Source: UBA947 sp031550975
GTDB lineage: Bacteria > Cyanobacteriota > Vampirovibrionia > Gastranaerophilales > Gastranaerophilaceae
Length of the DNA stretch: 61,719 nucleotides
Assembly: GCA_031550975.1 (NCBI GenBank)
Contig: JAVBOC010000012.1
Span: forward strand, 1 to 61,719
Direction: 5' to 3'
A program made the translations under genes and the position numbers. The notes below the pieces were generated by a model. The model did not search any database. It was not told the origin of the DNA and worked only from the letters and a program-made list of their open reading frames with translations. Shown one piece after another: positions 7,516 to 14,649 of this stretch (its first letter is position 1; every line of letters begins with the position of its first letter).

Positions 7516-7953
7516 ATGAAAACATATAGTGCAAAACCTCTAGAGGTAGAACGCAAATGGTACGTTATTGATGCTGAGGACGAAATCCTCGGTAGATTAG
7601 CAACCCGTGTTGCAAATATTCTTAGAGGAAAAAATAAACCTGTATACACTCCGCACGTTGACACCGGCGATTTCGTTGTTGTTATCAACGCTGACAAAGT
7701 GAGAGTTTCAGGCAACAAAACAACTGATAAAATTTATTATCACCACACCGGTTACGCGGGCGGTTTGAAATCAGCGAGCTTCGAGGAGTTGATGAAAAAA
7801 GACCCTAGACTTGCTATTGAAAAAGCCGTTAAAGGTATGTTGCAACACAACACATTGGGCGCAGAACAGTTCAATAAACTAAAAGTTTATGCAGGAGCTG
7901 AGCATCCACATGCAGCGCAACAACCAATTTTACTCGCTAAAGGAGGTAAGTAA
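7516..7953 (+). CDS. rplM: 50S ribosomal protein L13 (uL13)
   Basis: A 145-residue early assembly protein of the 50S subunit. Diagnostic blocks are WYVIDAEDEILGRLATRVANIL, DFVVVINADKV and KAVKGMLQHNTLG. I chose ATG 7516 because GGAG lies seven bases before it; two upstream in-frame ATGs (7483, 7504) lack such a site. The stop overlaps the rpsI start by one base (TAATG). Confidence 0.97.
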   Translation: MKTYSAKPLEVERKWYVIDAEDEILGRLATRVANILRGKNKPVYTPHVDTGDFVVVINADKVRVSGNKTTDKIYYHHTGYAGGLKSASFEELMKKDPRLAIEKAVKGMLQHNTLGAEQFNKLKVYAGAEHPHAAQQPILLAKGGK

Positions 7954-8369
7954 TGGCAGAGAAAGTAGTATATAAAGACGGAAAAGCTATTGTAGCAACA
8001 GGCAGAAGAAAATGCGCTATTGCTGTTGTAAAAATGATTAAAGGCAAAGGCAGAATTTTCGTTAACGGTAAAACTTTAAAAAACTATATCGGAAACCTAC
8101 CGGCGGTAGAATTGATGATCAACAGACCATTAGTTTTAACTGACTGCGCTGAAAAATACGATATCAAAGTAAAAGCAGTAGGCGGCGGAATTGTTTCTCA
8201 GTCTGGTGCGATCAGACACGCGATTTCACGCGCATTGGTAAAAATCAATGAAGAATACAAAAACGTTTTAAGACAAGAAGGTTTGCTAACCCGCGACCCA
8301 CGTGTTAAAGAACGTAAGAAATACGGACGTAAGAAAGCTAGAAAACGCTTCCAGTTCTCAAAAAGATAG
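7953..8369 (+). CDS. rpsI: 30S ribosomal protein S9 (uS9)
   Basis: A 138-residue small-subunit head protein. Its ending RKKYGRKKARKRFQFSKR reaches the P site, and the block ATGRRKCAIAVV is at the N-terminus. It has a strong AGGAGGT ribosome binding site inside the rplM 3' end. Last gene of the operon; the often-following rpmE is absent. Confidence 0.98.
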   Translation: MAEKVVYKDGKAIVATGRRKCAIAVVKMIKGKGRIFVNGKTLKNYIGNLPAVELMINRPLVLTDCAEKYDIKVKAVGGGIVSQSGAIRHAISRALVKINEEYKNVLRQEGLLTRDPRVKERKKYGRKKARKRFQFSKR

Positions 8370-8375
8370 CGAAGC

Positions 8376-8430
8376 CGATGTTCGCCAGAGTTGGCTTGCG
8401 AGAGCAAGACAAGCAGGGCGAACATTACGA
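8376..8430. other. inverted repeat region after rpsI
   Basis: GTTCGCC (near 8382) pairs with GGCGAAC (near 8417), with CTTGCGAGAGCAAG as an inner hairpin. The gap 8370-8619 otherwise holds repeat fragments and a terminator; I see no credible gene in it. Confidence 0.45.
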
Positions 8431-8513
8431 CACCGCCGTTATGACTGGAGCGAGAGCGAAAGGAATGAAGCAATCTTCGATTGCACAGGCGGAAAAAACG
8501 TTAGAAATTTTCA

Positions 8514-8542
8514 AAAGACCGGCTCCAAAGGCCGGTTTTTTA
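8514..8542 (+). terminator. terminator of the ribosomal operon
   Basis: ACCGGC (8518-8523) and GCCGGT (8531-8536) form a stem around TCCAAAG, preceded by AAAAG and followed by six T. Confidence 0.85.
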
Positions 8543-8544
8543 CA

Positions 8545-8612
8545 GTCATCGCGAGCGCAGCGTGGCGATCCAGTTAATTTTACTGGATTGCTTCGTTTCA
8601 CTCGCAATGACG
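8545..8612. repeat. full-length palindromic GTCATCGCGAG / CTCGCAATGAC repeat
   Basis: The left half GTCATCGCGAGCG...GGCGATCCAG and the right half CTGGATTGCTTCG...CTCGCAATGAC are inverted copies around an AT-rich centre. The 68-base form shows the complete short element of which others in the window are halves. Confidence 0.85.
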
Positions 8613-8619
8613 GAATTAT

Positions 8620-8760
8620 TTATTCCGGCTCTTTTTCTATAAGGGAGAGAATCGAGTCTAACTTGGCGATGAGCGCGATGTTTACCTCTAAGTTGTACTG
8701 TATTGATTCTCTAAGAATATTTCTGGTGTGCCTAACTTGCTCTTCTATTTCTTTATTCAT
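8620..8760 (-). CDS. small protein (46 aa) divergent from an XRE regulator
   Basis: An open frame of 46 residues starting MNKEIEEQVRHTRN and ending SLIEKEPE. It is amphipathic, highly charged and probably a single helix or coiled coil. A good GGAG ribosome binding site lies eight bases before the ATG at 8760. It diverges from the XRE gene at 8867 across 106 bases that hold a perfect palindrome. I do not recognise the family. The arrangement resembles small regulator pairs or toxin-antitoxin modules, but nothing toxin-like is evident. Confidence 0.65.
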   Translation of the reverse strand: MNKEIEEQVRHTRNILRESIQYNLEVNIALIAKLDSILSLIEKEPE

Positions 8761-8794
8761 ATATTCTCCAACCACCATATAATTATACTATTTA

Positions 8795-8812
8795 TACATA
8801 TAATAATATGTA
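8795..8812. promoter_or_regulatory. palindromic operator candidate between divergent genes
   Basis: TACATAT (8795-8801) and ATATGTA (8806-8812) are perfect 7-base inverted repeats with a 4-base spacer. They lie just upstream of a TATAAT (8820-8825, plus strand) and near a second TATAAT on the minus strand. A likely binding site for the XRE protein at 8867. Confidence 0.5.
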
Positions 8813-8866
8813 ATACTCATATAATACAGCGAGGACGTAATAATTGCAATAGTATATGATAAGTTA

Positions 8867-9082
8867 ATGAATAAAAGAGAAATATTAGTAGAGTTTGGAA
8901 ATAATTTGAGAGCAGAAAGAAGCCGATTAGGTTTGTCTCAAGAACAGTTAGCTGAGAAAGCTAATTTATCTCAATATCAGCACATAAGCAAAATAGAAAA
9001 TGGCGAAGCCGATATTCGCCTGACAACTTTGATTCCAATCCTAAAAGCTCTGGACATAAAATTTGAAAAGTTGTACGATTAG
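8867..9082 (+). CDS. XRE-family helix-turn-helix transcriptional regulator
   Basis: A 71-residue stand-alone HTH_3 domain. LRAERSRLGLSQEQLAEKA contains the first helices, NLSQYQHISKIENG the recognition helix and turn, and ILKALDIKFEKL the final helix. No effector domain is present. No Shine-Dalgarno sequence is seen. A TATGAT box at 8855-8860 lies six bases before the ATG, so the transcript may be leaderless. Probably autoregulates through the palindrome at 8795-8812. Followed by a bidirectional terminator. Confidence 0.92.
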   Translation: MNKREILVEFGNNLRAERSRLGLSQEQLAEKANLSQYQHISKIENGEADIRLTTLIPILKALDIKFEKLYD

Positions 9083-9088
9083 ATAACT

Positions 9089-9115
9089 AAAAAAGAGCCT
9101 CACGACTCTTTTTTA
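9089..9115. terminator. bidirectional terminator between the XRE gene and the FGAKL cluster
   Basis: AAAAAAGAG (from 9089) pairs with CTCTTTTTT (to about 9114) around CCTCACGA. A-tract and T-tract on opposite sides let it serve both converging units. Confidence 0.85.
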
Positions 9116-9139
9116 ATGTGTTTTCATATATCCTATGCC

Positions 9140-9463
9140 TTAACCGAAAATTGCCCCCAATGTTCTTATATGGTCAATATAGTTTTTAACAGTTGCAAGT
9201 TGTCCTAAGCTCCATCCTTTTGCCCCTTCAATACTATGCTTAATTATACATACAGGTCGTATTGCGGCGGGATCAGGATTTTGAATAGTTATTGTGTCTT
9301 TTGTTCGTCTGCCTATCACACTCGCTTCCTTGTGTAGTTGAGCCAATTCTTCTCGGGCTATTCTTCTAAGTTTGTTGCTAACTTCATCTATGACTTTTAA
9401 CTTAGGCGAAACTATTAACTTTGCTCCAAATTGTGCATTGTTATTGATGTTGTCTATTCTCAT
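9140..9463 (-). CDS. FGAKL-motif small protein, paralogue A
   Basis: A 107-residue protein starting MRIDNINNNAQFGAKL, last of four tandem paralogues. After the Asn-rich FGAKL head it keeps the family layout: a helical region with a Gly-containing turn (ASVIGRRTKD), a beta-like KHSIEGAKGW segment and a C-terminal helix (VKNYIDHIRTL). Its ATG overlaps the stop of paralogue B (ATGA type), so translation is coupled. No signal peptide or membrane segment is visible. Function unknown; the shared head may be a sorting or interaction tag (inference). Confidence 0.75.
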   Translation of the reverse strand: MRIDNINNNAQFGAKLIVSPKLKVIDEVSNKLRRIAREELAQLHKEASVIGRRTKDTITIQNPDPAAIRPVCIIKHSIEGAKGWSLGQLATVKNYIDHIRTLGAIFG

Positions 9464-9798
9464 TTTATGACCTTTCTTTCGGATTGAATTCTTTGGGCTA
9501 ACCCTCTTAAAAGCTTTTCAAAATTCTTAAATGTCGCTAATTCAGGAGTCAATGAAGCACCTTCACCGTGACCTTTTATTCTCCAGTGTATCTCGCAACG
9601 TGGGATCTGGTAAAGATCGCTAGTAAGTTTTATTATATCAGTTTTTTCCCCTATTCCTCGGGCTATAATCTTAAGCGTATCAGCTTGTTTTCTAGTTAAT
9701 CTGCCAAGACTTGTTCTTGCAACTTCGTCATAAATTATGGTAGGAAGACTTAATTTTGCTCCGAATGAAGTATTATTATTGATGCTATTAATTTTCAT
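9460..9798 (-). CDS. FGAKL-motif small protein, paralogue B
   Basis: A 112-residue protein starting MKINSINNNTSFGAKL. It aligns with its neighbours through an AxxIGExTDxIKL block (about 46-58), a W-R-I-K-G-x-G-E-G stretch (about 73-80) and a C-terminal TFKNFEKLL helix. AAAGG precedes the start by seven bases. Middle gene of the tandem cluster. No recognisable domain. Confidence 0.78.
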   Translation of the reverse strand: MKINSINNNTSFGAKLSLPTIIYDEVARTSLGRLTRKQADTLKIIARGIGEKTDIIKLTSDLYQIPRCEIHWRIKGHGEGASLTPELATFKNFEKLLRGLAQRIQSERKVIK

Positions 9799-9812
9799 TT
9801 TGAGACCTTTCT

Positions 9813-10130
9813 TTATGGTTTAAATCTTGTTTGTAATGCGCTTATATAGTTCATGAAGTTTTCAAAAGTTGGGTTTATACCGAAATTCCGTCCTTTTAGC
9901 GTACCAATTTCATATTTGACAACTAAGTGGGGTTGTTCTCCGGTAGGGTTAGGGCAAATAAGCTGCACGATATCTTTTGGACTTCCTATTTTATCGCATG
10001 CTTCTTTTAGTTGGGTTAATTGTTTTGAGGTGGGTTCCATCATTTTGATTCCGTCAGATATAAAATATTTACTCGGAAGTACTAACTTTGCTTGAAAGGA
10101 AGTGTTGCTGTTGATGCTGTTGATTTTCAT
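9813..10130 (-). CDS. FGAKL-motif small protein, paralogue C (FQAKL variant)
   Basis: A 105-residue protein starting MKINSINSNTSFQAKL, with Gln instead of Gly in the motif. It keeps the DKIGSPKDIVQL block, the KYEIGTLKGRNFG segment and the TFENFMNYISAL C-terminal helix. The ribosome binding site is AAAGGAG. The gap to paralogue B is 14 bases. No function assignable. Confidence 0.78.
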   Translation of the reverse strand: MKINSINSNTSFQAKLVLPSKYFISDGIKMMEPTSKQLTQLKEACDKIGSPKDIVQLICPNPTGEQPHLVVKYEIGTLKGRNFGINPTFENFMNYISALQTRFKP

Positions 10131-10143
10131 ATTTTCTCCTTTC

Positions 10144-10488
10144 TTACCCAGAAGTATTGAAGTTTTTAGCTAATTCTGTTAACTTTTTTAGGAAATCTTC
10201 AAATGACCCTGTGCCACCACCGTACAAGCCACCTTTTGCCTCGCCTATTTTCCAGACCATACCAGGAGATGGGTTCAGGCCAAAGCGACGATCAAATTCG
10301 TCATAGCGAATATTAAGCTCTATAAAGTCTGTGTCTTCGCCTATTCCTTTAGCCACTCTGGCAAGCTCGGCAGTCTGTTCTGCGGTTGCTCGCATAATTT
10401 TTTTTGTAGCATCGTCATATAGTGTACCTGGGAATCTTAGTTTTGCTCCGAATGAATTATTGTTATTATTGATGTTGTTTATTTTCAT
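10144..10488 (-). CDS. FGAKL-motif small protein, paralogue D (first gene of the cluster)
   Basis: A 114-residue protein starting MKINNINNNNNSFGAKL. The core AKGIGEDTDFIEL, MVWKIGEAKGG and SFEDFLKKLTEL align with paralogues A-C. AGGAG lies five bases before the ATG. Transcribed first in the cluster, and separated from ppdK by a terminator at 10561-10590, so the cluster has its own promoter in the AT-rich leader. No domain recognised. Confidence 0.78.
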   Translation of the reverse strand: MKINNINNNNNSFGAKLRFPGTLYDDATKKIMRATAEQTAELARVAKGIGEDTDFIELNIRYDEFDRRFGLNPSPGMVWKIGEAKGGLYGGGTGSFEDFLKKLTELAKNFNTSG

Positions 10489-10560
10489 GTATGCTCCTAT
10501 CTTTGTATAGTTTTAAACCTCGTAAAAATAAAATTTGCTAGTTGCGTTAATTTTTTGTAA

Positions 10561-10590
10561 CAAAAAGAGAGCCTTTCGACTCTCTTTTGT
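10561..10590 (-). terminator. terminator after ppdK
   Basis: AAAGAGAG and CTCTCTTTT (about 10564-10588) form a stem around CCTTTCGA. On the minus strand it ends in a T-rich run. It separates ppdK from the FGAKL cluster. Confidence 0.8.
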
Positions 10591-10598
10591 GCTTTATA

Positions 10599-10694
10599 TG
10601 TCTTGGATTATTCGGGTTGTCGCGGGAGTAACGTCCCGCTCCACCTTACGGGCTGGGTCACTGCGTGACACGGCGCCCTACCGAAAATCCGCTT
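10599..10694. repeat. structured dispersed element, copy 1 (3' of ppdK)
   Basis: The closing stem GGATTATTCGG (10605-10615) pairs with CCGAAAATCC (10681-10690), with one bulged A at 10610. An inner hairpin is GCGGGA-GTAACG-TCCCGC (10622-10639), and a second is GTCAC-TGC-GTGAC (10657-10669). The ppdK stop codon abuts the element. A second copy is at 37604-37689, with compensatory changes in the stems and the same GTAACG loop. It could be a structured RNA or the footprint of a mobile element. Confidence 0.7.
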
Positions 10695-13356
10695 ACAGTT
10701 GGCTGTGAGCTAGAGAATTCTCCTCCACAACCGCTTGAGCTGCTGCAAGACGTGCTTGCGGAACTCTGAACGGTGAGCAAGATACATAGTTCAAGCCGAT
10801 TCTGTGACAGAATTTAACTGAATCAGGATCGCCGCCGTGTTCGCCGCAGATACCGCGTTTCAGGTTAGATCTTACTTTAAGCGCTTTTTCCAAAGCGATT
10901 TCCATAAGCTGTCCAACACCCACTTGATCTAATGTTTCAAACGGGTTGCGCGGAAGGATTTTTTGCTCAACATAACGTCCTAAGAATTTGCTCTCAGCAT
11001 CGTCACGTGAGTATCCGAATGTCATCTGAGTCAAGTCGTTCGTACCGAATGAGAAGAACTCAGCGTACTCAGCGATTTCGTCAGCTGTGATTGCCGCACG
11101 TGGGATTTCAATCATTGTTCCGAACATATAATTGATTTCCACGCCTTTTTCAGCCATAACTTCTTTTCCAACACGTTCAAGAACTTCTTTAACGGTTTTC
11201 AATTCGTTAACGTGACCGATAAGCGGAATCATGATTTCAGGTTTAACGTCTAACCCTTCTTTTTTCAAGTCGCAGCAAGCTGAAAAGATTGCTCTTACTT
11301 GCATTTCGTTGATTTCAGGGTAAGTTAAGCCTAAACGGCATCCACGTAGACCCATCATTGGGTTTGATTCAGAGTGGCTTTCTACGATACAAAGCATCTC
11401 TTCATCAGATTTATAGTCTTGCCCCAACGCTTTTTTAGTAGCAACCGTTGCAATCAATTCTTCTTTGTTAGGAAGGAATTCGTGCAATGGCGGGTCAAGA
11501 AGACGGACTGTCATTGGAAGTTCGCCCATAGCTTTGAACATCGCGTAGAAGTCGTTGTATTGCATTGGAAGCAACTGGTCAAGAGCTGCTTTTCTAGCTT
11601 CAACAGTACCTGCGATAATCATTTTTTGTACCCAAGGAAGTCTGTCCGGGTCCATGAACATGTGTTCGGTACGACAAAGACCAACACCTTTAGCACCAAG
11701 TTCAAGAGCTTTTGCTACGTCAGCCGGTGTGTCAGCGTTAGCGCGGACATCAAGCCTTTTGATTTCGTCAACCCAGTTGAACAAGGTTTCAAAGTTTTCA
11801 TCCATTTCAGGAGTAACTGTTTTAACAGCACCTTCCATAACTTCACCGGTTCCGCCGTCAAGCGAAATGATGTCGTCTTTACGGAATACTTTGCCGTCTG
11901 CAGATGTTAAGGTTTCGTTTTTAAGGTCGATTTTTAAATCTTCAGCACCCGCAACGCATGGTTTACCCATACCTTTTGCAACAACCGCTGCGTGAGAAGT
12001 CATACCGCCTCTAAGTGTTAATACACCTTGAGAAGCGATCATACCGTGAATGTCATCCGGGCAAGTTTCGATACGAACCAAGATGATGTTTTCGCCGGCT
12101 TCACCGCGTTCAGCTGCTTCGTCTGTGTTGAATACAACTTTACCAACCGCTGCACCCGGAGATGCTGCAAGACCTGTTGCCAATTTGATAGCTGATTTTT
12201 TAGCTGACTCATCAAAGCTTGGTAGCAATAATTGGTATAATTGGTAAGGGTCAACAAGTTGAATCGCACGTTCTTTTGTGATGATTCCTTCTTTAGCCAT
12301 TTCAACCGCAATTCTTACCGCTGCCATAGCTGTTCTTTTTCCGTTACGTGTTTGAAGGATGTATAATTTACCTTTTTCGATTGTAAATTCCATATCTTGA
12401 ACGTCTTTGTAGCCCATTTCAAGTTTTTTCGCGATGTCAACGTATTGTCTGTAAAGTTCAGGCATTTCAGTTTCCAATTCGCAAATTTGTTTTGGAGTTC
12501 TGATACCCGCAACAACGTCTTCACCTTGTGCGTTTGTTAAGTATTCACCGTAGAATTTGTTTTCACCGGTAGAAGGGTTTCTTGTGAAAGATACGCCTGT
12601 TGCGCAATCATCACCCATGTTTCCGAATACCATTGTTTGAACGTTAACCGCTGTACCGAAGTTGTGGTCGATTTTGTAGTGGTTACGGTAAGCAATCGCA
12701 CGTGGAATGTTCCAAGATCTGAATACCGCTTCAATCGCTGCTTGAAGTTGTTCATAAGGATCTTGCGGGAATTCTTTTCCTGTGTGTTCTTTAATAAGCT
12801 GTTTGTAAGCAGGGATTAAAGATTTTAAACCATCAACAGAAACTTCTGTATCCAATTTAACGCCTTCGTTGTCTTTAACTGCTTCTAAGATGTGCTCAAA
12901 GTGCATACGCTCGATGTCCATTACAACAGAACCGAACATAGTTAAGAAACGACGGTAAGAGTCATAGCAGAATCTTTCGTTGTTTGTTAATTTAATCATG
13001 CCTTCTAATGTTGAATCGTTCAAACCAAGGTTTAAAACGGTTTCCATCATACCAGGCATAGAAAGTCTAGCACCGGAACGTACTGAAACCAACAATGGGT
13101 TTGAAGCGTCGCCGAATTTTTTGCCGGCTTTTGTTTCGATTTCTCCGAGTGCATATTTGACTTCAGCCATCAAACCTTCAGGCATTTTGTTGCTGTTGTT
13201 GATGTAATCCATACAAGTTTCTGTAGTGATTGTCATACCCGGAGGTACTGGAAGGCCTAAATTTGTCATTTCAGCCAAGTTTGCGCCTTTACCACCAAGC
13301 AGATTTTTCATCTCTGCATTGCCTTCGTGGAAAAGCCATACTCTCTTTTGTGTCAT
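10693..13356 (-). CDS. ppdK: pyruvate, phosphate dikinase
   Basis: Reversibly converts pyruvate, ATP and phosphate to phosphoenolpyruvate, AMP and pyrophosphate. In anaerobes it often runs in the glycolytic direction. The N-terminal ATP-grasp domain starts VWLFHEGNAEMKNLLGGKGANLAEM. The swivelling domain has the phosphorylated His in LRGGMTSHAAVVAKGMGKPCV, and the C-terminal barrel ends with GICGEHGGDP. Its length of 887 residues is standard. The chosen ATG 13356 follows AAAGGAGATATACC; a longer frame to 13413 has no ribosome binding site. A TATAAT lies about 65 bases upstream. Monocistronic, with terminator at 10561-10590. Confidence 0.97.
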   Translation of the reverse strand: MTQKRVWLFHEGNAEMKNLLGGKGANLAEMTNLGLPVPPGMTITTETCMDYINNSNKMPEGLMAEVKYALGEIETKAGKKFGDASNPLLVSVRSGARLSMPGMMETVLNLGLNDSTLEGMIKLTNNERFCYDSYRRFLTMFGSVVMDIERMHFEHILEAVKDNEGVKLDTEVSVDGLKSLIPAYKQLIKEHTGKEFPQDPYEQLQAAIEAVFRSWNIPRAIAYRNHYKIDHNFGTAVNVQTMVFGNMGDDCATGVSFTRNPSTGENKFYGEYLTNAQGEDVVAGIRTPKQICELETEMPELYRQYVDIAKKLEMGYKDVQDMEFTIEKGKLYILQTRNGKRTAMAAVRIAVEMAKEGIITKERAIQLVDPYQLYQLLLPSFDESAKKSAIKLATGLAASPGAAVGKVVFNTDEAAERGEAGENIILVRIETCPDDIHGMIASQGVLTLRGGMTSHAAVVAKGMGKPCVAGAEDLKIDLKNETLTSADGKVFRKDDIISLDGGTGEVMEGAVKTVTPEMDENFETLFNWVDEIKRLDVRANADTPADVAKALELGAKGVGLCRTEHMFMDPDRLPWVQKMIIAGTVEARKAALDQLLPMQYNDFYAMFKAMGELPMTVRLLDPPLHEFLPNKEELIATVATKKALGQDYKSDEEMLCIVESHSESNPMMGLRGCRLGLTYPEINEMQVRAIFSACCDLKKEGLDVKPEIMIPLIGHVNELKTVKEVLERVGKEVMAEKGVEINYMFGTMIEIPRAAITADEIAEYAEFFSFGTNDLTQMTFGYSRDDAESKFLGRYVEQKILPRNPFETLDQVGVGQLMEIALEKALKVRSNLKRGICGEHGGDPDSVKFCHRIGLNYVSCSPFRVPQARLAAAQAVVEENSLAHSQL

Positions 13357-13459
13357 GGTATATCTCCTTTTCTTTAGTAAAACACTTTTACAAGGAAATA
13401 TTACCACAAACACAGTAAATTATATACAAATACAGGGCATGCCAAGCTTCTTCCATTTT

Positions 13460-13602
13460 GTCATTCCGGACCTGATCCGGAATCTTCCATCGTTTAAATC
13501 TATGCAAGCCGTGCAAGTGGAAGATCCTGAATCACCAGGTAGGGACATAGAATCTGGCTTCAAGTTCCTTTCAGCCGATTCTGCAGTCAGTTCAGGATGA
13601 CA
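13460..13602. repeat. dispersed repeat GTCATTCCGGACC...TTCAGGATGACA
   Basis: Its ends GTCATTCC and GGATGAC are inverted. Inner blocks GATCCGGAATC and GAAGATCCTGAATC are related. It shares the GTCAT/ATGAC ends of the other repeat families but has a distinct interior. It occupies most of the 400-base gap upstream of the second MTVGK gene. Confidence 0.7.
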
Positions 13603-13682
13603 AATATTTTTAATTAAATGCCAAATTCTATAACAAATATTACAAAATATTTACAATCGCCAAAACGCAATCATAATGCTGA

Positions 13683-13732
13683 TTGAATTGAATTGAATTG
13701 AATTGAATTGAATTGAATTGAAATTCTCCACG
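13683..13732. repeat. perfect pentanucleotide microsatellite (TTGAA x10)
   Basis: Ten exact tandem copies of TTGAA (50 bases), ending about 80 bases upstream of the MTVGK start at 13812. Perfect short repeats of this length are prone to slippage, and the position is compatible with effects on promoter spacing. Confidence 0.95.
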
Positions 13733-13811
13733 CAATATCAACTGTATTTTAGTTTTAATAAGGATATAGGTAGAAAATTTCTGTAATTAGAAAAAGTAAA
13801 AGGGGAAAATT

Positions 13812-14228
13812 ATGACAGTTGGAAAAATTTTTGTGGGTACAACTAAGGCCGTTGTCTCCGCAGGAGGAAATGCCGCAAAGCGAATTGCGACAGGGAATGT
13901 AGAAGCACTTGTTGGACGTGGAGACATAAGAGCGTTGACAACGGGTATGGGCATAGGATTACCAGAGGCTGCTGCAAATGTCTATAAACAGGGTACTTTT
14001 GATTCATTTGATTCGCTAGTTAGGCTTCGCAAGCTATTCCCGACTGGTTCTAAGATGAGCCACGAAGAACAGGCTCTAGTCAAAGTTCGCAATCAGATTA
14101 GAAAAGCTTATGGTGCTGTTAGGCAAGGGTGGGCGAACCCAAACGGCCCAAATTTAGAGGCTATTCGCTCCGGTAATGATAGGGCATTTGCTTTACATGA
14201 TTATCTAAGAAGTTTGATTAAAAAATAA
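13812..14228 (+). CDS. hypothetical protein, MTVGK N-terminus (copy 2)
   Basis: A 138-residue protein beginning MTVGKIFVGTTKAV. The ribosome binding site and first codons are identical over 29 nt to those of the gene at 145, but the rest differs. It has a Gly/Ala-rich N-terminal half (LTTGMGIGLPEAAANVY) and a basic C-terminal half. No known domain, signal peptide or clear membrane helix. Followed by a strong terminator at 14241-14276. Monocistronic. Function unknown. Confidence 0.75.
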   Translation: MTVGKIFVGTTKAVVSAGGNAAKRIATGNVEALVGRGDIRALTTGMGIGLPEAAANVYKQGTFDSFDSLVRLRKLFPTGSKMSHEEQALVKVRNQIRKAYGAVRQGWANPNGPNLEAIRSGNDRAFALHDYLRSLIKK

Positions 14229-14240
14229 CAATAAAATAAC

Positions 14241-14276
14241 AAAAAGCAAACAGAAAAATTTCTCTGTTTGCTTTTT
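14241..14276 (+). terminator. terminator after the second MTVGK gene
   Basis: AAAAGCAAACAGA pairs with TCTGTTTGCTTTT around an AT-rich loop and ends in T-rich sequence. It could also serve the converging gene at 14293. Confidence 0.85.
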
Positions 14277-14292
14277 GTATAATCATTCAAAA

Positions 14293-14529
14293 TCACTCTT
14301 TAAAATAGTCGCAGATGTAAACCTTTTCATGCGGGATGAGGGATTTTAGTTTCGCCAGCAGTCCTTTGTTTTTGGACATATCATCAAGCTCTTTTTTTAG
14401 AATAGCTTTTTCTAACACAACTTTATTATACAGCTCTGCACAAACTGCACTCTTTTCCACGTGCTGTTGCAGTTTCGCCAGCTGGGTTTCTTTTTCTTTT
14501 ATCGTTTTAATTAACTCTTTTTTTACCAC
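14293..14529 (-). CDS. small coiled-coil protein
   Basis: A 78-residue charged protein with GTG start and an AGAGG ribosome binding site. Residues 1-60 have the heptad character of a coiled coil (VKKELIKTIKEKETQLAKLQ, KAILKKELDDM). The C-terminal part (SLIPHEKVYICDYFKE) may be globular. No family recognised. It lies downstream of the oxidoreductase gamma subunit on the same strand, separated by a heptamer array, so it may be transcribed separately. Confidence 0.65.
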   Translation of the reverse strand: MVKKELIKTIKEKETQLAKLQQHVEKSAVCAELYNKVVLEKAILKKELDDMSKNKGLLAKLKSLIPHEKVYICDYFKE

Positions 14530-14543
14530 TGAAAACCTCTTTA

Positions 14544-14576
14544 GTTAGGGACTAGGGACTAGGAACCAGAGACTAG
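14544..14576. repeat. degenerate heptamer array (GACTAGG type)
   Basis: Units GTTAGGG, ACTAGGG, ACTAGGA, ACCAGAG, ACTAG with period 7, between two minus-strand genes. Confidence 0.8.
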
Positions 14577-14649
14577 TTTCTGGTCGCTAACATGATTATA
14601 CTAACGATTTTTACCAATATATAAATCGGCTTTTCAGAGGATTTCTGCA

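Noticed and set aside
8302..8782. Plus-strand frames after rpsI, up to 134 residues
   Set aside because: They run through the operon terminator and the palindromic repeat, have no ribosome binding site, and oppose the better-supported 46-aa gene at 8620-8760.
8369..9020. Similar GCGAAGCCGAT(G/A)TTCGCC strings after rpsI and inside the XRE gene
   Set aside because: The second encodes the common GEADIRL segment of XRE proteins. With only two short matches, chance is sufficient.
11374..11995. Plus-strand frames of 146-178 aa opposite ppdK
   Set aside because: Antisense shadows of a clear pyruvate phosphate dikinase gene; no ribosome binding site or domain.
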